DNA of 64,000 bases from Aidingimonas halophila (GTDB taxonomy: Bacteria > Pseudomonadota > Gammaproteobacteria > Pseudomonadales > Halomonadaceae): assembly GCF_900106955.1 (NCBI RefSeq), contig NZ_FNNI01000003.1, forward strand, positions 62,001 through 126,000, in the 5' to 3' direction. Below the pieces are notes generated by a model. It made no database searches, had not been told where the DNA came from, and saw only the letters and a program-made list of their open reading frames with translations. Both the position numbers and the translations under genes were made by a program. Positions 51,507 through 60,579 of this stretch are shown one piece after another. Each line of letters starts with the position of its first letter. Positions within the stretch are counted from its first letter, which is position 1.

Positions 51507-52787
51507 TCACCGGTAGAACAGTTCCACCAGCCCCATGGGGATTACCGGCACATAAGTGACCAGCAACAGCAGTACGAACAACAGGATCATGAACGGCACG
51601 TTGGCCTTGGCCACATCCCAGATGTCCGCCTTGGCCACCGAACAGGCCGTCATCAATACACTCGCCACCGGCGGCGTCTGCTGGCCGATGGCCAGGTTGA
51701 GGGTGACGATCATCCCGAAATGCACCGGATCGATACCGACCATCATTACCAGCGGCATGACGATGGGTACGGTCAGGATGATGGCCGCCGCGGAGTGCAG
51801 GATCATGCCGATCAACAGCAGGAAGATGTTGAGCAGCGCCAGCACCGCATACTTGTTATTGGTGAAATCGCTGATCACAGCGGCTAGCGTCTGCGGCAAC
51901 TGGGCACGGGTAAGGAAGTCACCCAGCAGCGCCGAGCTCGCTACCAGCAGCATGACGACGGCAGTCTGCACACCGCCCTCGACCATGGCGGCACGCAGCT
52001 TGGCCCACTGCAACTCACCGTAGCGGAAGCTGATCACCAGCGCCGCGACGACGGCCAGTGCGGCGCCTTCGGTCGCCGTCATGAAACCACCGAAAATCCC
52101 CCCGAGGATGATCAACGGCAACACGAAGGCGAGGCCGGCTGCCTTGAACGTCTTCCACACCCGGCACAACTGGAAGGTTTCCTCCACCGGATATTTGTAG
52201 CGGACGGCGAAATACCAGGCGAGCGCCATCATCAGCAGTCCCCCGACCAGACCGGGCACGATACCAGCGACAAACAGCTGAACCACGGAGGTATCGGCCA
52301 TGGCGGCATAGAGAATCATCGGGATGGAGGGCGGAATGATGATCGCAAGCGATGCCGACGAGGACGTGATCGCAGCAGTAAACGACGCCGGATAGCCCTT
52401 TTTCTTCATCGCCGGCATCAGGATGGAACCGAGCGCAGCGACATCCGCCACTGCCGATCCCGATATCTCGGCGAAGAACAGCGATGTGCCGATATTGACC
52501 ATCGCCAACCCGCCGCGGATGAAACCGAGCAATGCCGAAGCGAAGTCGATCAGCCGCCGGGAAATGCCGCCGGTATTCATGATCGCCCCGGCGAGAATGA
52601 ACAACGGGATCGCGATCAAGGGAAACTTGGTGGACCCATCGAACATCACGATGGGGAAACTGAGCAGGCTGTTCGGCCCCTGTAGCACCAGCATGGCAAT
52701 CAGTGAAACACTACCCAATGCCACAGCGATGGGAATGTTGATGAAGATCATCGCCAGCCCGGAGAGGAGGATAAGTGCGGTCGTCAT
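51507..52787 (-). CDS. dctM: TRAP transporter large permease (DctM type)
   Basis: 426 residues, about 12 membrane helices. IPLFILAGAIMNTGGISRRLIDFASALLGFIRGGLAMVNI, FFAEISGSAVADVAALGSILMPAMKKKGY and PPSIPMILYA are diagnostic of DctM. It is the ion-driven channel subunit for uptake of an organic acid. Its start overlaps the dctQ stop by 4 bp. Confidence 0.94.
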   Translation of the reverse strand: MTTALILLSGLAMIFINIPIAVALGSVSLIAMLVLQGPNSLLSFPIVMFDGSTKFPLIAIPLFILAGAIMNTGGISRRLIDFASALLGFIRGGLAMVNIGTSLFFAEISGSAVADVAALGSILMPAMKKKGYPASFTAAITSSSASLAIIIPPSIPMILYAAMADTSVVQLFVAGIVPGLVGGLLMMALAWYFAVRYKYPVEETFQLCRVWKTFKAAGLAFVLPLIILGGIFGGFMTATEGAALAVVAALVISFRYGELQWAKLRAAMVEGGVQTAVVMLLVASSALLGDFLTRAQLPQTLAAVISDFTNNKYAVLALLNIFLLLIGMILHSAAAIILTVPIVMPLVMMVGIDPVHFGMIVTLNLAIGQQTPPVASVLMTACSVAKADIWDVAKANVPFMILLFVLLLLVTYVPVIPMGLVELFYR

Positions 52788-53302
52788 CGTAACTCCTCCA
52801 CAATGTCCTGTTCACTGGGCGGGCGCCGACCCTGCCAGGCCTCACGTAGAATGGCAGGCAGATTGATCAACTCGGCAATGACATACAGTGCCGCCCCGAT
52901 GGGAATGGTCGACTGAGTGATGGCAATCGGAATCGGGACACTGACCAGTGTCGACCCCCCCAGGACCTGGATGACATGAACCCCGTAGACGGCGAGCAGC
53001 ACAAAAAAGGTAAGTATTACGGCCTCGCCGATCGCCACGAGCACCACCCGCACGACAGGCGGTTGCGAGTAAACGAGACCGGGGACACTGATATGGGCGC
53101 GTTTGAGGGCAGCAAGGGCGGCACCGTAGTAGGTGACCCATGCCAGCATGACGGCCGCAACCTCGTCGTACCAGCCGAGAGAATTACCGGCAAAACGAAA
53201 GGTGACACCAAGCAACACGATCACCGCCAGGGAAACCACCAGCAACATGGTGATGACCTCGAGCAACCACTCGAAGCCGGATCGCAGTTTCTCAAGAAAC
53301 AT
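52784..53302 (-). CDS. dctQ: TRAP transporter small permease (DctQ type)
   Basis: 172 residues and four membrane helices. VTFRFAGNSLGWYDEVAAVMLAWVTYYGAALAALKRAHISVPGL is the conserved central region (with W-x-E-E-like pattern and A-x-R-x-x-H-I). ATG 53302 has GGAG 9 nt upstream and gives a normal length; a start at 53362 would add 20 residues outside the family pattern. It links the binding protein with DctM. Confidence 0.92.
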   Translation of the reverse strand: MFLEKLRSGFEWLLEVITMLLVVSLAVIVLLGVTFRFAGNSLGWYDEVAAVMLAWVTYYGAALAALKRAHISVPGLVYSQPPVVRVVLVAIGEAVILTFFVLLAVYGVHVIQVLGGSTLVSVPIPIAITQSTIPIGAALYVIAELINLPAILREAWQGRRPPSEQDIVEELR

Positions 53303-53372
53303 GAAAGCCACTCCGTCGAGCAGAGGATGGACCGCCCCGAGCGGAGCGGTCCGTGGATTCACTCAGATAGGC

Positions 53373-54359
53373 TCATTCTTCCTCACCGAGCTCCAGCACG
53401 CGGTCGATCAGGTCGCCGCCGCCTTCCACTTCCTCGTCGAAGCGCTTGTAGATCGGATCACTGGCATCGATGAAGGCTTGCTGATCAGCCTCGTTGATCT
53501 CCATGCCGGCCGCCTCCATTTCGCCGAGCAGTTCTTCATCCTGCTTGGCAGCCGTTTCGTAGACGAAATCCTGAACCTCTTGAGCCGTTTCCTCCAACAC
53601 GTCACGAACGTCTTCGGGGAGGCTCTCCCAGTGATCCTTGCCGACCACCACATAGGCAGGGGTATAGACGTGGTTGGTCATGGAGAGGTAGTCCTGCACT
53701 TCCTGGAACTTCTGCGAGTAGATTTGTACCAAGGGGTTTTCCTGACCATCCATGGTACCGGTCTGTAACGCCGTGAAGACTTCCGAGAGCGCCATGGGCG
53801 AGGGGTTGGCACCGTATTCCTCGAACATGCGCACCCGCCAGGTCCCCTTTGGGGTACGTAGTTTCAGACCATCCAGATCCTCCGGCGTGTTGATGGGCCG
53901 CTCATTGTTGGTGATCTGGCGGAAACCGTTCTCCCACACTGCGAGAATCTTGTACCCCTCCTCCTCGACCAGCGGATAGAGATCGGGTTCGAGCACCTCA
54001 TCGATGACGCGCTTCATGTGCTCCCGATCCTTGATCAGGTACGGCATTTCGAACAGGCCGAATTCATCGACCACCGACGACATCACGGTGGAAGGCAAGG
54101 AGAAGGTGACCTGACCAAGCTTGAGTTTCTGCATCATGGACTCGTCACCGCCGAGTTGGCTCGACCCATAGACTTCTACCTCGTAGTCATCGCCCAACCG
54201 CTCATTGGCTCGCTCGGCGAACTCGGTGGCCGACACATCGAACAACGACCCTGGATTGCCGACGTGGCCGAACTGTAGCTCGGTCTGAGCCATGCCGAGC
54301 GCTGGCGTCAGGCTCACGGCCAGGAAGGTGCTCGCAAATGCTGTCTTGGTGATTTTCAT
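53373..54359 (-). CDS. dctP: TRAP transporter substrate-binding protein (DctP type)
   Basis: 328 residues with a signal peptide (MKITKTAFASTFLAVSLTPALGMAQ). DctP features: GHVGNPGSLFDVSATEFAERANE, SSQLGGDESMMQKLKLGQVTF, LKLRTPKGTWRVRMFEEYGANPSPMAL (Arg for carboxylate binding) and FTALQTGTMDGQENPLVQI. It is first in an operon of six or seven further genes. The carboxylate ligand is unknown. The TTGAATTCA operator candidate lies about 165 bp upstream. Confidence 0.93.
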   Translation of the reverse strand: MKITKTAFASTFLAVSLTPALGMAQTELQFGHVGNPGSLFDVSATEFAERANERLGDDYEVEVYGSSQLGGDESMMQKLKLGQVTFSLPSTVMSSVVDEFGLFEMPYLIKDREHMKRVIDEVLEPDLYPLVEEEGYKILAVWENGFRQITNNERPINTPEDLDGLKLRTPKGTWRVRMFEEYGANPSPMALSEVFTALQTGTMDGQENPLVQIYSQKFQEVQDYLSMTNHVYTPAYVVVGKDHWESLPEDVRDVLEETAQEVQDFVYETAAKQDEELLGEMEAAGMEINEADQQAFIDASDPIYKRFDEEVEGGGDLIDRVLELGEEE

Positions 54360-54669
54360 TGAGTGCTCCAGTGCTGGCTTGTTGTTGTATGCATTCTGCC
54401 CGGGCATGAAGTCCTCTTTTGTCAGTCTCCGGGCCCACAGGCGACCAACGGGCCGCACAACGGCACGACTCGCCCCAGGTCTCTCTGGCAGCTTGGTGAG
54501 TCCGACCGTCACGAGTTAAATTTGAATTCAAAATTCATTATTAGATATTAAACTTTGGTCGACCACCTGACGAATACCTACGATTTACAAGCCGAATCAG
54601 TCAGTTGGCACTAACGCAATAGCGCACCTGCTAAACATCATGTGGTTCACGTCATGGGCATGGAATGCA
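54360..54669. other. Intergenic region upstream of the TRAP operon
   Basis: About 310 bp. It holds the presumed promoter of dctP, an AT-rich block at 54510-54560 with a perfect 12-bp palindrome, and the 3' flank of the hbpS-like gene. No credible small gene: the short plus-strand frames have no ribosome site. Confidence 0.5.
54521..54532. promoter_or_regulatory. Palindrome TTTGAATTCAAA, candidate GntR operator
   Basis: A perfect 12-bp palindrome in an AT-rich block. Read on the minus strand it forms AATGAATTTTGAATTCAAA, which matches AATGAATATTGAATTCATA (55207 onwards, plus strand) in all but two of 19 positions. Shared extended sequence at two promoters of one gene cluster suggests a common regulator. 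Confidence 0.55.
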
Positions 54670-55131
54670 TCAATCGGGTTCTATACCATAAGCCAGCCCC
54701 GCTGCCTCAATCCCGGCCACCGCTGCCGCCTCATCTTCGCCCGATGAGGCACCACTGGCACCGACGGCACCAATGACGCATTGCTGATCATCAAGAATGA
54801 GCACGCCGCCCGGTACAGGAATGAACTGCCCTTCCGAGGCAGCCGCCACACTGGCCAGAAACGCCGGTCGTTCCGCATTGCGCTGCCCGACCACGCCACT
54901 GGAGGCACCATTACCGATAGCCGCGAACGCCTTGCCCTTGGCGACGGCATAACGCAGTGGGGCACACCCATCTTCGCGTTCCGCCGCCACCACATTGCCG
55001 CCGCCATCAAGCACGACGACAGTCAAAGGCTCCATGCGCATTGCGCGCGCTTTGACAAATGCTCCGTCAATGATCTGCCTTGCTTGCATACGACTTAGCA
55101 ATACGTGACTGCGATACCCCTTGCCCGCCAT
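54670..55131 (-). CDS. HbpS/GlcG-type haem-binding-like protein
   Basis: 153 residues matching the GlcG/HbpS fold: ARQIIDGAFVKARAMRMEPLTVVVLDGGGNVVAAEREDGC, RYAVAKGKAFAAIG and FIPVPGGVLILDD followed by GAVGASGASSGEDEAAAVAGIEA. GlcG is found with glycolate oxidase operons and HbpS with redox sensing, but no firm activity is assigned. No signal peptide. It is divergent from gntR and upstream of, though not overlapping, the TRAP operon, which again points to hydroxyacid metabolism. Confidence 0.87.
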   Translation of the reverse strand: MAGKGYRSHVLLSRMQARQIIDGAFVKARAMRMEPLTVVVLDGGGNVVAAEREDGCAPLRYAVAKGKAFAAIGNGASSGVVGQRNAERPAFLASVAAASEGQFIPVPGGVLILDDQQCVIGAVGASGASSGEDEAAAVAGIEAAGLAYGIEPD

Positions 55132-55206
55132 GGATGTCTTCCTTACTTGTGAGCACCGAAACCAACATCAACGATAGCGCTTGAGACTCGGCCGATCGTT
55201 GACGAA

Positions 55207-55226
55207 ATGAATATTGAATTCATAAT
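55207..55226. promoter_or_regulatory. TTGAATTCA motif in the hbpS-gntR gap
   Basis: AATGAATATTGAATTCATAA with the core TTGAATTCA at 55214-55222, within the divergent promoter region of gntR and the hbpS-like gene. Its place fits autoregulation plus control of the divergent gene. Confidence 0.55.
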
Positions 55227-55340
55227 ATTTTTTGCTTTAGAGTGTCAATGTCCCAGTATTCTGAGCGAGCAAACCGTATTTGATATGATCAGTGTGTTAC
55301 ACGGCTGAACATGGAGCCAACGCCTGACAGGACCCTTCCC

Positions 55341-56024
55341 ATGAGTAAAATCCAGAATCGTAGCCTGTACCTTGAAGTGGCTGACCGTGTACGCGAGCTC
55401 ATCGAGCAAGGCGAGTTGGCCCCGGGAGAGCGCATATCGGAAAAAGCGCTCTGTGAGCGTTTCGGTGTCTCCCGCACACCGCTGCGCGAAGCATTGAAAG
55501 TTCTTGCCTCCGAAGGATTGGTGGAATTGCTGACCAATCGCGGGGCCAGAGTCATGCGCCTGACGGTGAAGATGGTCAAGGATACGTATGACTTGATGGC
55601 AGCCCTGGAAGGGCTGTCAGGGGAGCTGGCTTGCCAGAATATCAGTGATGAGGAAATCGAGGCTATCTGCCGACTTCACGAAGAGATGCTTCGGCACTAT
55701 CAAGAGCGCAACCTCATGCCGTACTTCAGGATCAACCAGCAGATTCACGAGAGCATTCTGGCCGCCTCGGGCAACGAGGTCCTGCAGGAGATGTACAGCA
55801 ACCTGAGCCAGCGGGTGAAGCGCGTTCGCTACTCGAAAAAGATGACCGACAGCTTCTGGCGACAAGCCGTGCAGGATCACGAGAACATGATATCGGCACT
55901 CAAGGCCCGTGATGGCAAGCGTCTCGGTCAGATCCTGCGGGAACATCTCTGCAACAAGCTGGAAGTCGCATCGATCGCCGGCATGATCGAGGACGATGAG
56001 GAGCTCAGCGTCGTGAACTCTTGA
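55341..56024 (+). CDS. GntR family regulator, FadR/FCD subfamily
   Basis: 227 residues: N-terminal winged helix (LYLEVADRVRELIEQGELAPGERISEKALCERFGVSRTPLREALKVLASEGL region) and an all-helical FCD ligand domain (about 85-215) with the metal/ligand residues expected (FRINQQIHESILAASGN, and AVQDHENMISALKARD, whose His fits the FCD site). AGGA 8 nt upstream supports ATG 55341. FCD regulators generally respond to carboxylic acids. Likely controls the TRAP/CoA-transferase operon and hbpS. Confidence 0.92.
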   Translation: MSKIQNRSLYLEVADRVRELIEQGELAPGERISEKALCERFGVSRTPLREALKVLASEGLVELLTNRGARVMRLTVKMVKDTYDLMAALEGLSGELACQNISDEEIEAICRLHEEMLRHYQERNLMPYFRINQQIHESILAASGNEVLQEMYSNLSQRVKRVRYSKKMTDSFWRQAVQDHENMISALKARDGKRLGQILREHLCNKLEVASIAGMIEDDEELSVVNS

Positions 56025-56271
56025 GCCGCCCAGGCGGCTCGTCGCGATATCAGCCAGGCCCAGGCTCCCGACTCAGCCAGCCTGCTCATGCACGGCAAGC
56101 ATCACGTTCATAGAAGCAACGCCATCGGACCAGTCGACAGAGCCTGGTCATAGGAAGATCTTTTTTCGATGTGGGCTTCCAGAGCGCAAGGACGACGCAT
56201 AAGATACCGACAGAAATCCACCAACGGGAAGTCAGCAGGACTCTCGGCCAGTCAAGAATCCAAGGAAAACC

Positions 56272-57171
56272 GTGTCCATGGAAAACACGACGGACAGGCC
56301 GTTGGCCGGCATCGCTCTCCGACTGCTGTCAGGCATTCTCTTCACGGCGATGGTGGTATGCGTCAAAGCGGTGAGTACGGTGGCCCCCCTGGGACAAACC
56401 GTCTTCTTCCGGTCGGTCTTCGCGCTCCTGCCTATCGTGGTGTTCCTCGCATGGCGGCGGGAGTTCCCTGCCGGCCTGGCCACCCGCCGACCGGCGGGAC
56501 ATCTGTTGCGCTCGGGCCTCGGCGCGGCAGCAATGTTTTCCTCCTTTGCCGCAGTCGCGCTGTTGCCGGTGGCTGAGGCGACACTCCTGGCACAGCTGAC
56601 CCCCGTACTGATGGCATTGGGCGGGGTGTTGCTGATGGGTGAGCGGTTCACGGCCCATCGTGCCGGGGCGCTCTTGCTGGCGCTGGCCGGTGTGGCTGTA
56701 CTGGTGCTACCTGAGTTGGGCGCCGGCGGCACCTCATTGACAGGATATGCGCTGGGATTACTCGCGGCCCTGTTGTCGGCGGGAGCGCTACTGACGGTAC
56801 GTCACATCTCGCGTACGGAGACGGCGGGTGCGATTGCCTTCTACTTCATCCTCGTTTCGGCGTTGGCGGGGCTGGCCACCCTGCCTCTGGGCTGGGCCAC
56901 GCTCACGGGGCATACGCTGGGGTTGTTGATCCTCTCGGGACTCTTCGGCGGGGCAGCCCATATCTGCATGACCCTGGCGCTGCGTTACGCGGAGGCGTCG
57001 CGCCTGGCGCCCTTCGAGTACGTCGCCCTGATCTGGCCGATCCTGGCCGACTTGCTGGTGTTCGGACTGCCGATATCCAGCGGCTTCCTGCTGGCCCTAC
57101 CCCTGGTGCTCGGCGGAGCAGGCCTGGCAGCGCTGGAAGGACGGAGCGTCAGACGGCCTGCTCGACAATGA
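56272..57171 (+). CDS. EamA/DMT-family transporter
   Basis: 299 residues, ten predicted membrane helices in two EamA repeats (about 10-140 and 150-290). GILFTAMVVCVKAVSTVAPLGQTVFFRSVFALLP and LPVAEATLLAQLTPVLMALGGVLLMGERF are typical. It probably exports a metabolite; the substrate is unknown. Start either GTG 56272 (AAGGA 5 nt upstream) or ATG 56278. Its 3' end overlaps the convergent ABC ATPase gene by 23 bp. Confidence 0.88.
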   Translation: MSMENTTDRPLAGIALRLLSGILFTAMVVCVKAVSTVAPLGQTVFFRSVFALLPIVVFLAWRREFPAGLATRRPAGHLLRSGLGAAAMFSSFAAVALLPVAEATLLAQLTPVLMALGGVLLMGERFTAHRAGALLLALAGVAVLVLPELGAGGTSLTGYALGLLAALLSAGALLTVRHISRTETAGAIAFYFILVSALAGLATLPLGWATLTGHTLGLLILSGLFGGAAHICMTLALRYAEASRLAPFEYVALIWPILADLLVFGLPISSGFLLALPLVLGGAGLAALEGRSVRRPARQ

Positions 57172-57898
57172 GCTGGGGATAGCCCTTCGAACAAGGCTCG
57201 ATGCGGGCTTCTACGCGATAGACCTGATGGAGAAGCGTCGGGGTGACTACCTGGTCTGTCGAGCCACAGGCGATCAGGCGGCCATTCTCGAGCATCATCG
57301 CTTGATCGGTGAATCGCAAGGCATGGCCCAGGTCATGTAGCGCCACCAGGATCAGCATACTGCGCTCCCGGGCCAGCCGCCTCAGAACCGTCAGCAGGCC
57401 GATCTGACGGTGGAGATCCAGGGCCGAGGTCGGTTCGTCGAGCATCAGGATCTCAGGCTCCTGCACCAGGGCCTGGGCGGCACTCACCAGCTGGCGCTGA
57501 CCACCACTGAGATCGCCGATATCACGCTTGCCCAGTTCGGTGATCTCCAGTTCCTCGAGGGCACGGTCGACCTGGGCGAGGTCCTCGGCTTGCACTGTCA
57601 GCGCTCGTCCCTGCATGCGTGCCAGAAGCACCGACTCGTAGACCGTCAACACTGCCTTGGCACCGGTTTCCTGAGGCATGTAGGCCACGGGTCGCTCCGA
57701 GGTAGTGCCGGCAACCATCACTTCCCCCGCTCCCTTGAGCAGACCGAGGATACGTCGAAAGAGGGTGGATTTCCCCGCGGCATTGGGGCCGAGCAGGGCA
57801 ACGACCTGCCCCCCTTCGAAGGTTGGGGTGCTGATCTCCGCCAGGATCTGATGACGACCATAACTGGCTGAAAGGCGGTCTAGCTTGAGCGTTACCAT
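57149..57898 (-). CDS. Iron-siderophore/haem ABC transporter ATPase (FecE/FepC type)
   Basis: 249 residues: Walker A LLGPNAAGKST, Q-loop YMPQE, signature LSGGQRQLVSAAQALVQEP, Walker B ILMLDEPTSALD, switch His LVALHDLGHAL. GPNAAGKST with Ala in place of Gly-Cys is a usual FecE-type variant. The start at 57898 overlaps the permease gene by 7 bp. Confidence 0.92.
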   Translation of the reverse strand: MVTLKLDRLSASYGRHQILAEISTPTFEGGQVVALLGPNAAGKSTLFRRILGLLKGAGEVMVAGTTSERPVAYMPQETGAKAVLTVYESVLLARMQGRALTVQAEDLAQVDRALEELEITELGKRDIGDLSGGQRQLVSAAQALVQEPEILMLDEPTSALDLHRQIGLLTVLRRLARERSMLILVALHDLGHALRFTDQAMMLENGRLIACGSTDQVVTPTLLHQVYRVEARIEPCSKGYPQLIVEQAV

Positions 57899-58998
57899 GA
57901 AGCCTTCTTGCGGTTGAGCACGAGGAACAGGAAGAAGGGGATACCCACCAGTGAAGTAATGATCCCGATGGGAATGACGGTGCCGGGAATGATGACCTTC
58001 GACAGTACCGAACCGACGGAGAGGATCAAGGCGCCGCACAATGCTGAGCCCGGCAGGAAGAAACGCTGATCCTCGCCCAGTAGCAAGCGCGCGATATGCG
58101 GTCCGACCAGGCCAATGAAACCGATGGTACCGACGAACGACACGGCAATGGCCGCCAGCAACGAGACGAGCACCAGGACCTCGAGGCGCAGAGCGCGTGG
58201 TTTCACGCCCAGGCTCTCAGCCTTGTCGTCACCCAGGCGCATGGCGGTGAGCGCCCAACCGTGGCGTGCCAGCAGCGGCAGTACCGCAGCGAGAACGCCC
58301 AAAGCGATCCACAACTTGGGCCAGGTCGCCTTGGTCAGGCTGCCCATGGTCCAGAACACCACCGCGGCTACGGCCTGCTGACTGGCGAAGAACTGGATCA
58401 GCGCCATCAAGGAATTGAAGATGAACACCATGGCGATGCCCAGCAGCACAATGGTCTCGATCGTCACCCCACGCCGCAGACTCAGCGCATGGATGAGGAA
58501 AGCCGTCAGCATGGCCATGGCAAAGGCATTGATTGGTACCACGTACTCGATAGCAGCGGGAATGAGCACGACGCCGAATGCCAAGGCCAGCGCGGCACCG
58601 AAGCTTGCCCCCGCCGAAATGCCCAGTGTGAAGGGGCTGGCCAGCGGATTGCTGAGGATGGTCTGCATCTGGGCACCGGCAACCGACAGACTGGCCCCAA
58701 CGACCAGTGCCATCAACGCCACCGGCATGCGGATTTCCCACAGAACCACGCGGACCTGCTGGCTGACGGCATCTGGGGTGAGCAGGCCGGCAAGCACCTC
58801 GTCCAGACTGAAGCGGGCAGGTCCCAGGGCCAGGTCGATACACAGGCTCAAAAACAGAGCCAGCGTCAGCATCGCGAGAATAAGCTGACGCTTGACCACC
58901 AGGGCACGGTAGAAGCCCTGCCCCGGGGAGACACCGTTCACCGCAGTGACCTGATCGGTGGTCGAGACGTCCATGTCGGTGTTTACCCTAGCGGTCAT
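57892..58998 (-). CDS. FecCD-family ABC permease
   Basis: 368 residues with about ten membrane helices. WEIRMPVALMALVVGASLSVAGAQMQTILSNPLASPFTLGISAGASFGA and GFIGLVGPHIARLLLGEDQRFFLPGSALCGALIL are diagnostic of FecCD/BtuC permeases. It probably forms a homodimer. Overlaps the binding-protein gene by 11 bp. The first 30 residues form a hydrophilic N-terminal extension, so the true start could lie slightly downstream. Confidence 0.93.
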   Translation of the reverse strand: MTARVNTDMDVSTTDQVTAVNGVSPGQGFYRALVVKRQLILAMLTLALFLSLCIDLALGPARFSLDEVLAGLLTPDAVSQQVRVVLWEIRMPVALMALVVGASLSVAGAQMQTILSNPLASPFTLGISAGASFGAALALAFGVVLIPAAIEYVVPINAFAMAMLTAFLIHALSLRRGVTIETIVLLGIAMVFIFNSLMALIQFFASQQAVAAVVFWTMGSLTKATWPKLWIALGVLAAVLPLLARHGWALTAMRLGDDKAESLGVKPRALRLEVLVLVSLLAAIAVSFVGTIGFIGLVGPHIARLLLGEDQRFFLPGSALCGALILSVGSVLSKVIIPGTVIPIGIITSLVGIPFFLFLVLNRKKASW

Positions 58999-60115
58999 TC
59001 AGAGAAAGCCAGTAACCAGGCATATAGTCCACGGGCAGGAAGCGCTCGTGCAACTCCTCCATCGTCGCCTCGGGGTCAAGGTCGGCGAACAGTTCCGGGT
59101 GGAACCACTTTGCCAACTGTTGCACCGCAACGAAGTAGTAGGGACTGTTGTAGAACTGGTGCCAGATGGCATGAAAGTCGTCGTTCTCGACGGCCGTGAT
59201 GCCAGTCATGGCAGTACGCTCGGTCAGCCCCTTCAGCTTGGCACGCGCGGCGTCCATGTCGGCACCCGGCCCCACGCCGACCCAATCGCCGCCGGGGACG
59301 TAGGCGTCCCAGTTGCCTCCGGTCACCACCACGTGCTCGGGATCGGCGGCGAGGATCTGTTCGGGGTTAAGTGAGCCGAAGGTGTCGGGAATGATGTCGC
59401 TGGCAATATTGTTGCCGCCGGCGATCTCCACGTATTCGCCGAAGTTGCCGGCGCCGAAGCTCATGCAGCAATCCTCGGAATAGCCCCCTGCGCGATCGAT
59501 GAAGACCCGGGGACGCTCGGGATTCGACTCGGTAATGACATCCCTGACGCGATCCATCTGGGCCTCGACGTAGGCGATGAAAGCCTCGGCATCTTCCTCT
59601 TCGCCCAGCAACTGGCCCATTAATCGCATGGAGGGAATGGTGTGCTCGAGCGGGTCCTCGCGAAAGTCCACATAGACGATGGGGATACCGAGTTCCGCGA
59701 GCTTGTCGTCGTAGCCCGCATCCTCGGTGGCCGACCTGGCCTCGAGGTTCATCAGCACGACGTCCGGCTCCAGCGCGGCGGCCTGCTCCACGTCGAAGGT
59801 GCCATCCTTGAAGCCGCCGAAGGTGGGTATCTCTTCCATTTCGGGAAACTGCTCGGCATAGACGGCATAGTTATCAGGGTCGGCCTGGGAGAAATCCTCC
59901 CGCCACCCTACCACACCGTCGAAAGGGTCCTCCGGCTGCAACGCGCCGAGCAGATAGATCTGGCGACCTTCGCCCAGAATCATACGGTCCACAGGCGCGT
60001 CAACGGTGACCTGGCGGTCAGCGATATCTGTCACGGTAATCTCTTCGGCCGTTACACTCGTGCCGACGAGAGCAAGGGTAGCGCCGCAGAGGGCGATCAG
60101 CAGTCGTTTATACAT
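58988..60115 (-). CDS. Iron(III)-chelate ABC transporter substrate-binding protein (FecB/FepB-like)
   Basis: 375 residues with a signal peptide (MYKRLLIALCGATLALVGTSVTAEE). Typical: VTVDAPVDRMILGEGRQIYLLGAL, FGGFKDGTFDVEQAAALEPDVVLMN, and GSLNPEQILAADPEHVVVTGG. It captures a siderophore-, haem- or cobalamin-like ligand in the periplasm. ATG 60115 with AAAGG 7 nt upstream. A sequence rich in Fur-like TGAGAAT elements lies about 90 bp upstream. Confidence 0.9.
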   Translation of the reverse strand: MYKRLLIALCGATLALVGTSVTAEEITVTDIADRQVTVDAPVDRMILGEGRQIYLLGALQPEDPFDGVVGWREDFSQADPDNYAVYAEQFPEMEEIPTFGGFKDGTFDVEQAAALEPDVVLMNLEARSATEDAGYDDKLAELGIPIVYVDFREDPLEHTIPSMRLMGQLLGEEEDAEAFIAYVEAQMDRVRDVITESNPERPRVFIDRAGGYSEDCCMSFGAGNFGEYVEIAGGNNIASDIIPDTFGSLNPEQILAADPEHVVVTGGNWDAYVPGGDWVGVGPGADMDAARAKLKGLTERTAMTGITAVENDDFHAIWHQFYNSPYYFVAVQQLAKWFHPELFADLDPEATMEELHERFLPVDYMPGYWLSLNDR

Positions 60116-60202
60116 GGCAGAGCCTTTCACTCTCTGGCTAGGGGATTAATCTGGCCGCCAGGATATGACGTGGGCAACCATTTAAAACAGATTATCCCAC
60201 GC

Positions 60203-60220
60203 ACTTAATTCTCATTCAAC
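60203..60220 (-). promoter_or_regulatory. Possible Fur box before the iron importer
   Basis: Minus strand GTTGAATGAGAATTAAGT has the AATGAGAATT core common in Fur sites (consensus GATAATGATAATCATTATC) but is only a partial match. Position about 90 bp before the binding-protein start suits a promoter site. Confidence 0.4.
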
Positions 60221-60289
60221 TGCGGAAATGCGTGTGAATCCCGTTGGAGAGGGGTTATCGAGCACGGGCATCATTCGGACACACCCATG

Positions 60290-60320
60290 AAAAAAGGGCT
60301 TGCGCGTTAACGCAAGCCCT
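60290..60320 (-). terminator. Rho-independent terminator after tRNA-Arg
   Basis: Minus-strand stem GGGCTTGCG/CGCAAGCCC (9 bp perfect) with a 6-nt loop, followed by a run of six T. It lies just 9 bp past the 3' end of the tRNA gene. Confidence 0.92.
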
Positions 60321-60328
60321 CGGGATTC

Positions 60329-60405
60329 TGGCCCGCCCTGAAGGATTCGAACCTTCGACCTTTGCCTCCGGAGGGCAACGCTCTATCCAGCTGAGCTAAG
60401 GGCGG
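60329..60405 (-). tRNA. tRNA-Arg (anticodon CCG)
   Basis: 77 nt including an encoded CCA. 7-bp acceptor stem CCGCCCT/AGGGCGG, D-arm TAGCTCAGCTGGATAGAGC, anticodon stem TTGCC/GGCAA around loop CTCCGGA (CCG at positions 34-36), T-arm GAAGGTTCGAATCCTTC. Closely resembles E. coli tRNA-Arg(CCG). A terminator follows immediately. Confidence 0.97.
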
Positions 60406-60579
60406 ATGCTTTCAGTTTATCGACTGATATCGCTTCACCATGCGGGCAACGCTGCTCATGCTGCACCCAGCAGCTATGGGCGTATCGCTGCAAAGCGGGC
60501 ACAATGCTACCCGCCCATCGGCGACGTGTCCAGCGCCGCGGGGCTCGTGACTAGAGAACGATCACCAAAGGGGACATTC

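Noticed and set aside
60329-60405. tRNA-Arg as an island attachment site
   Set aside because: No integrase is nearby and no repeat of the tRNA 3' end was noticed in the flanking sequence; the neighbouring genes are ordinary chromosomal ones.
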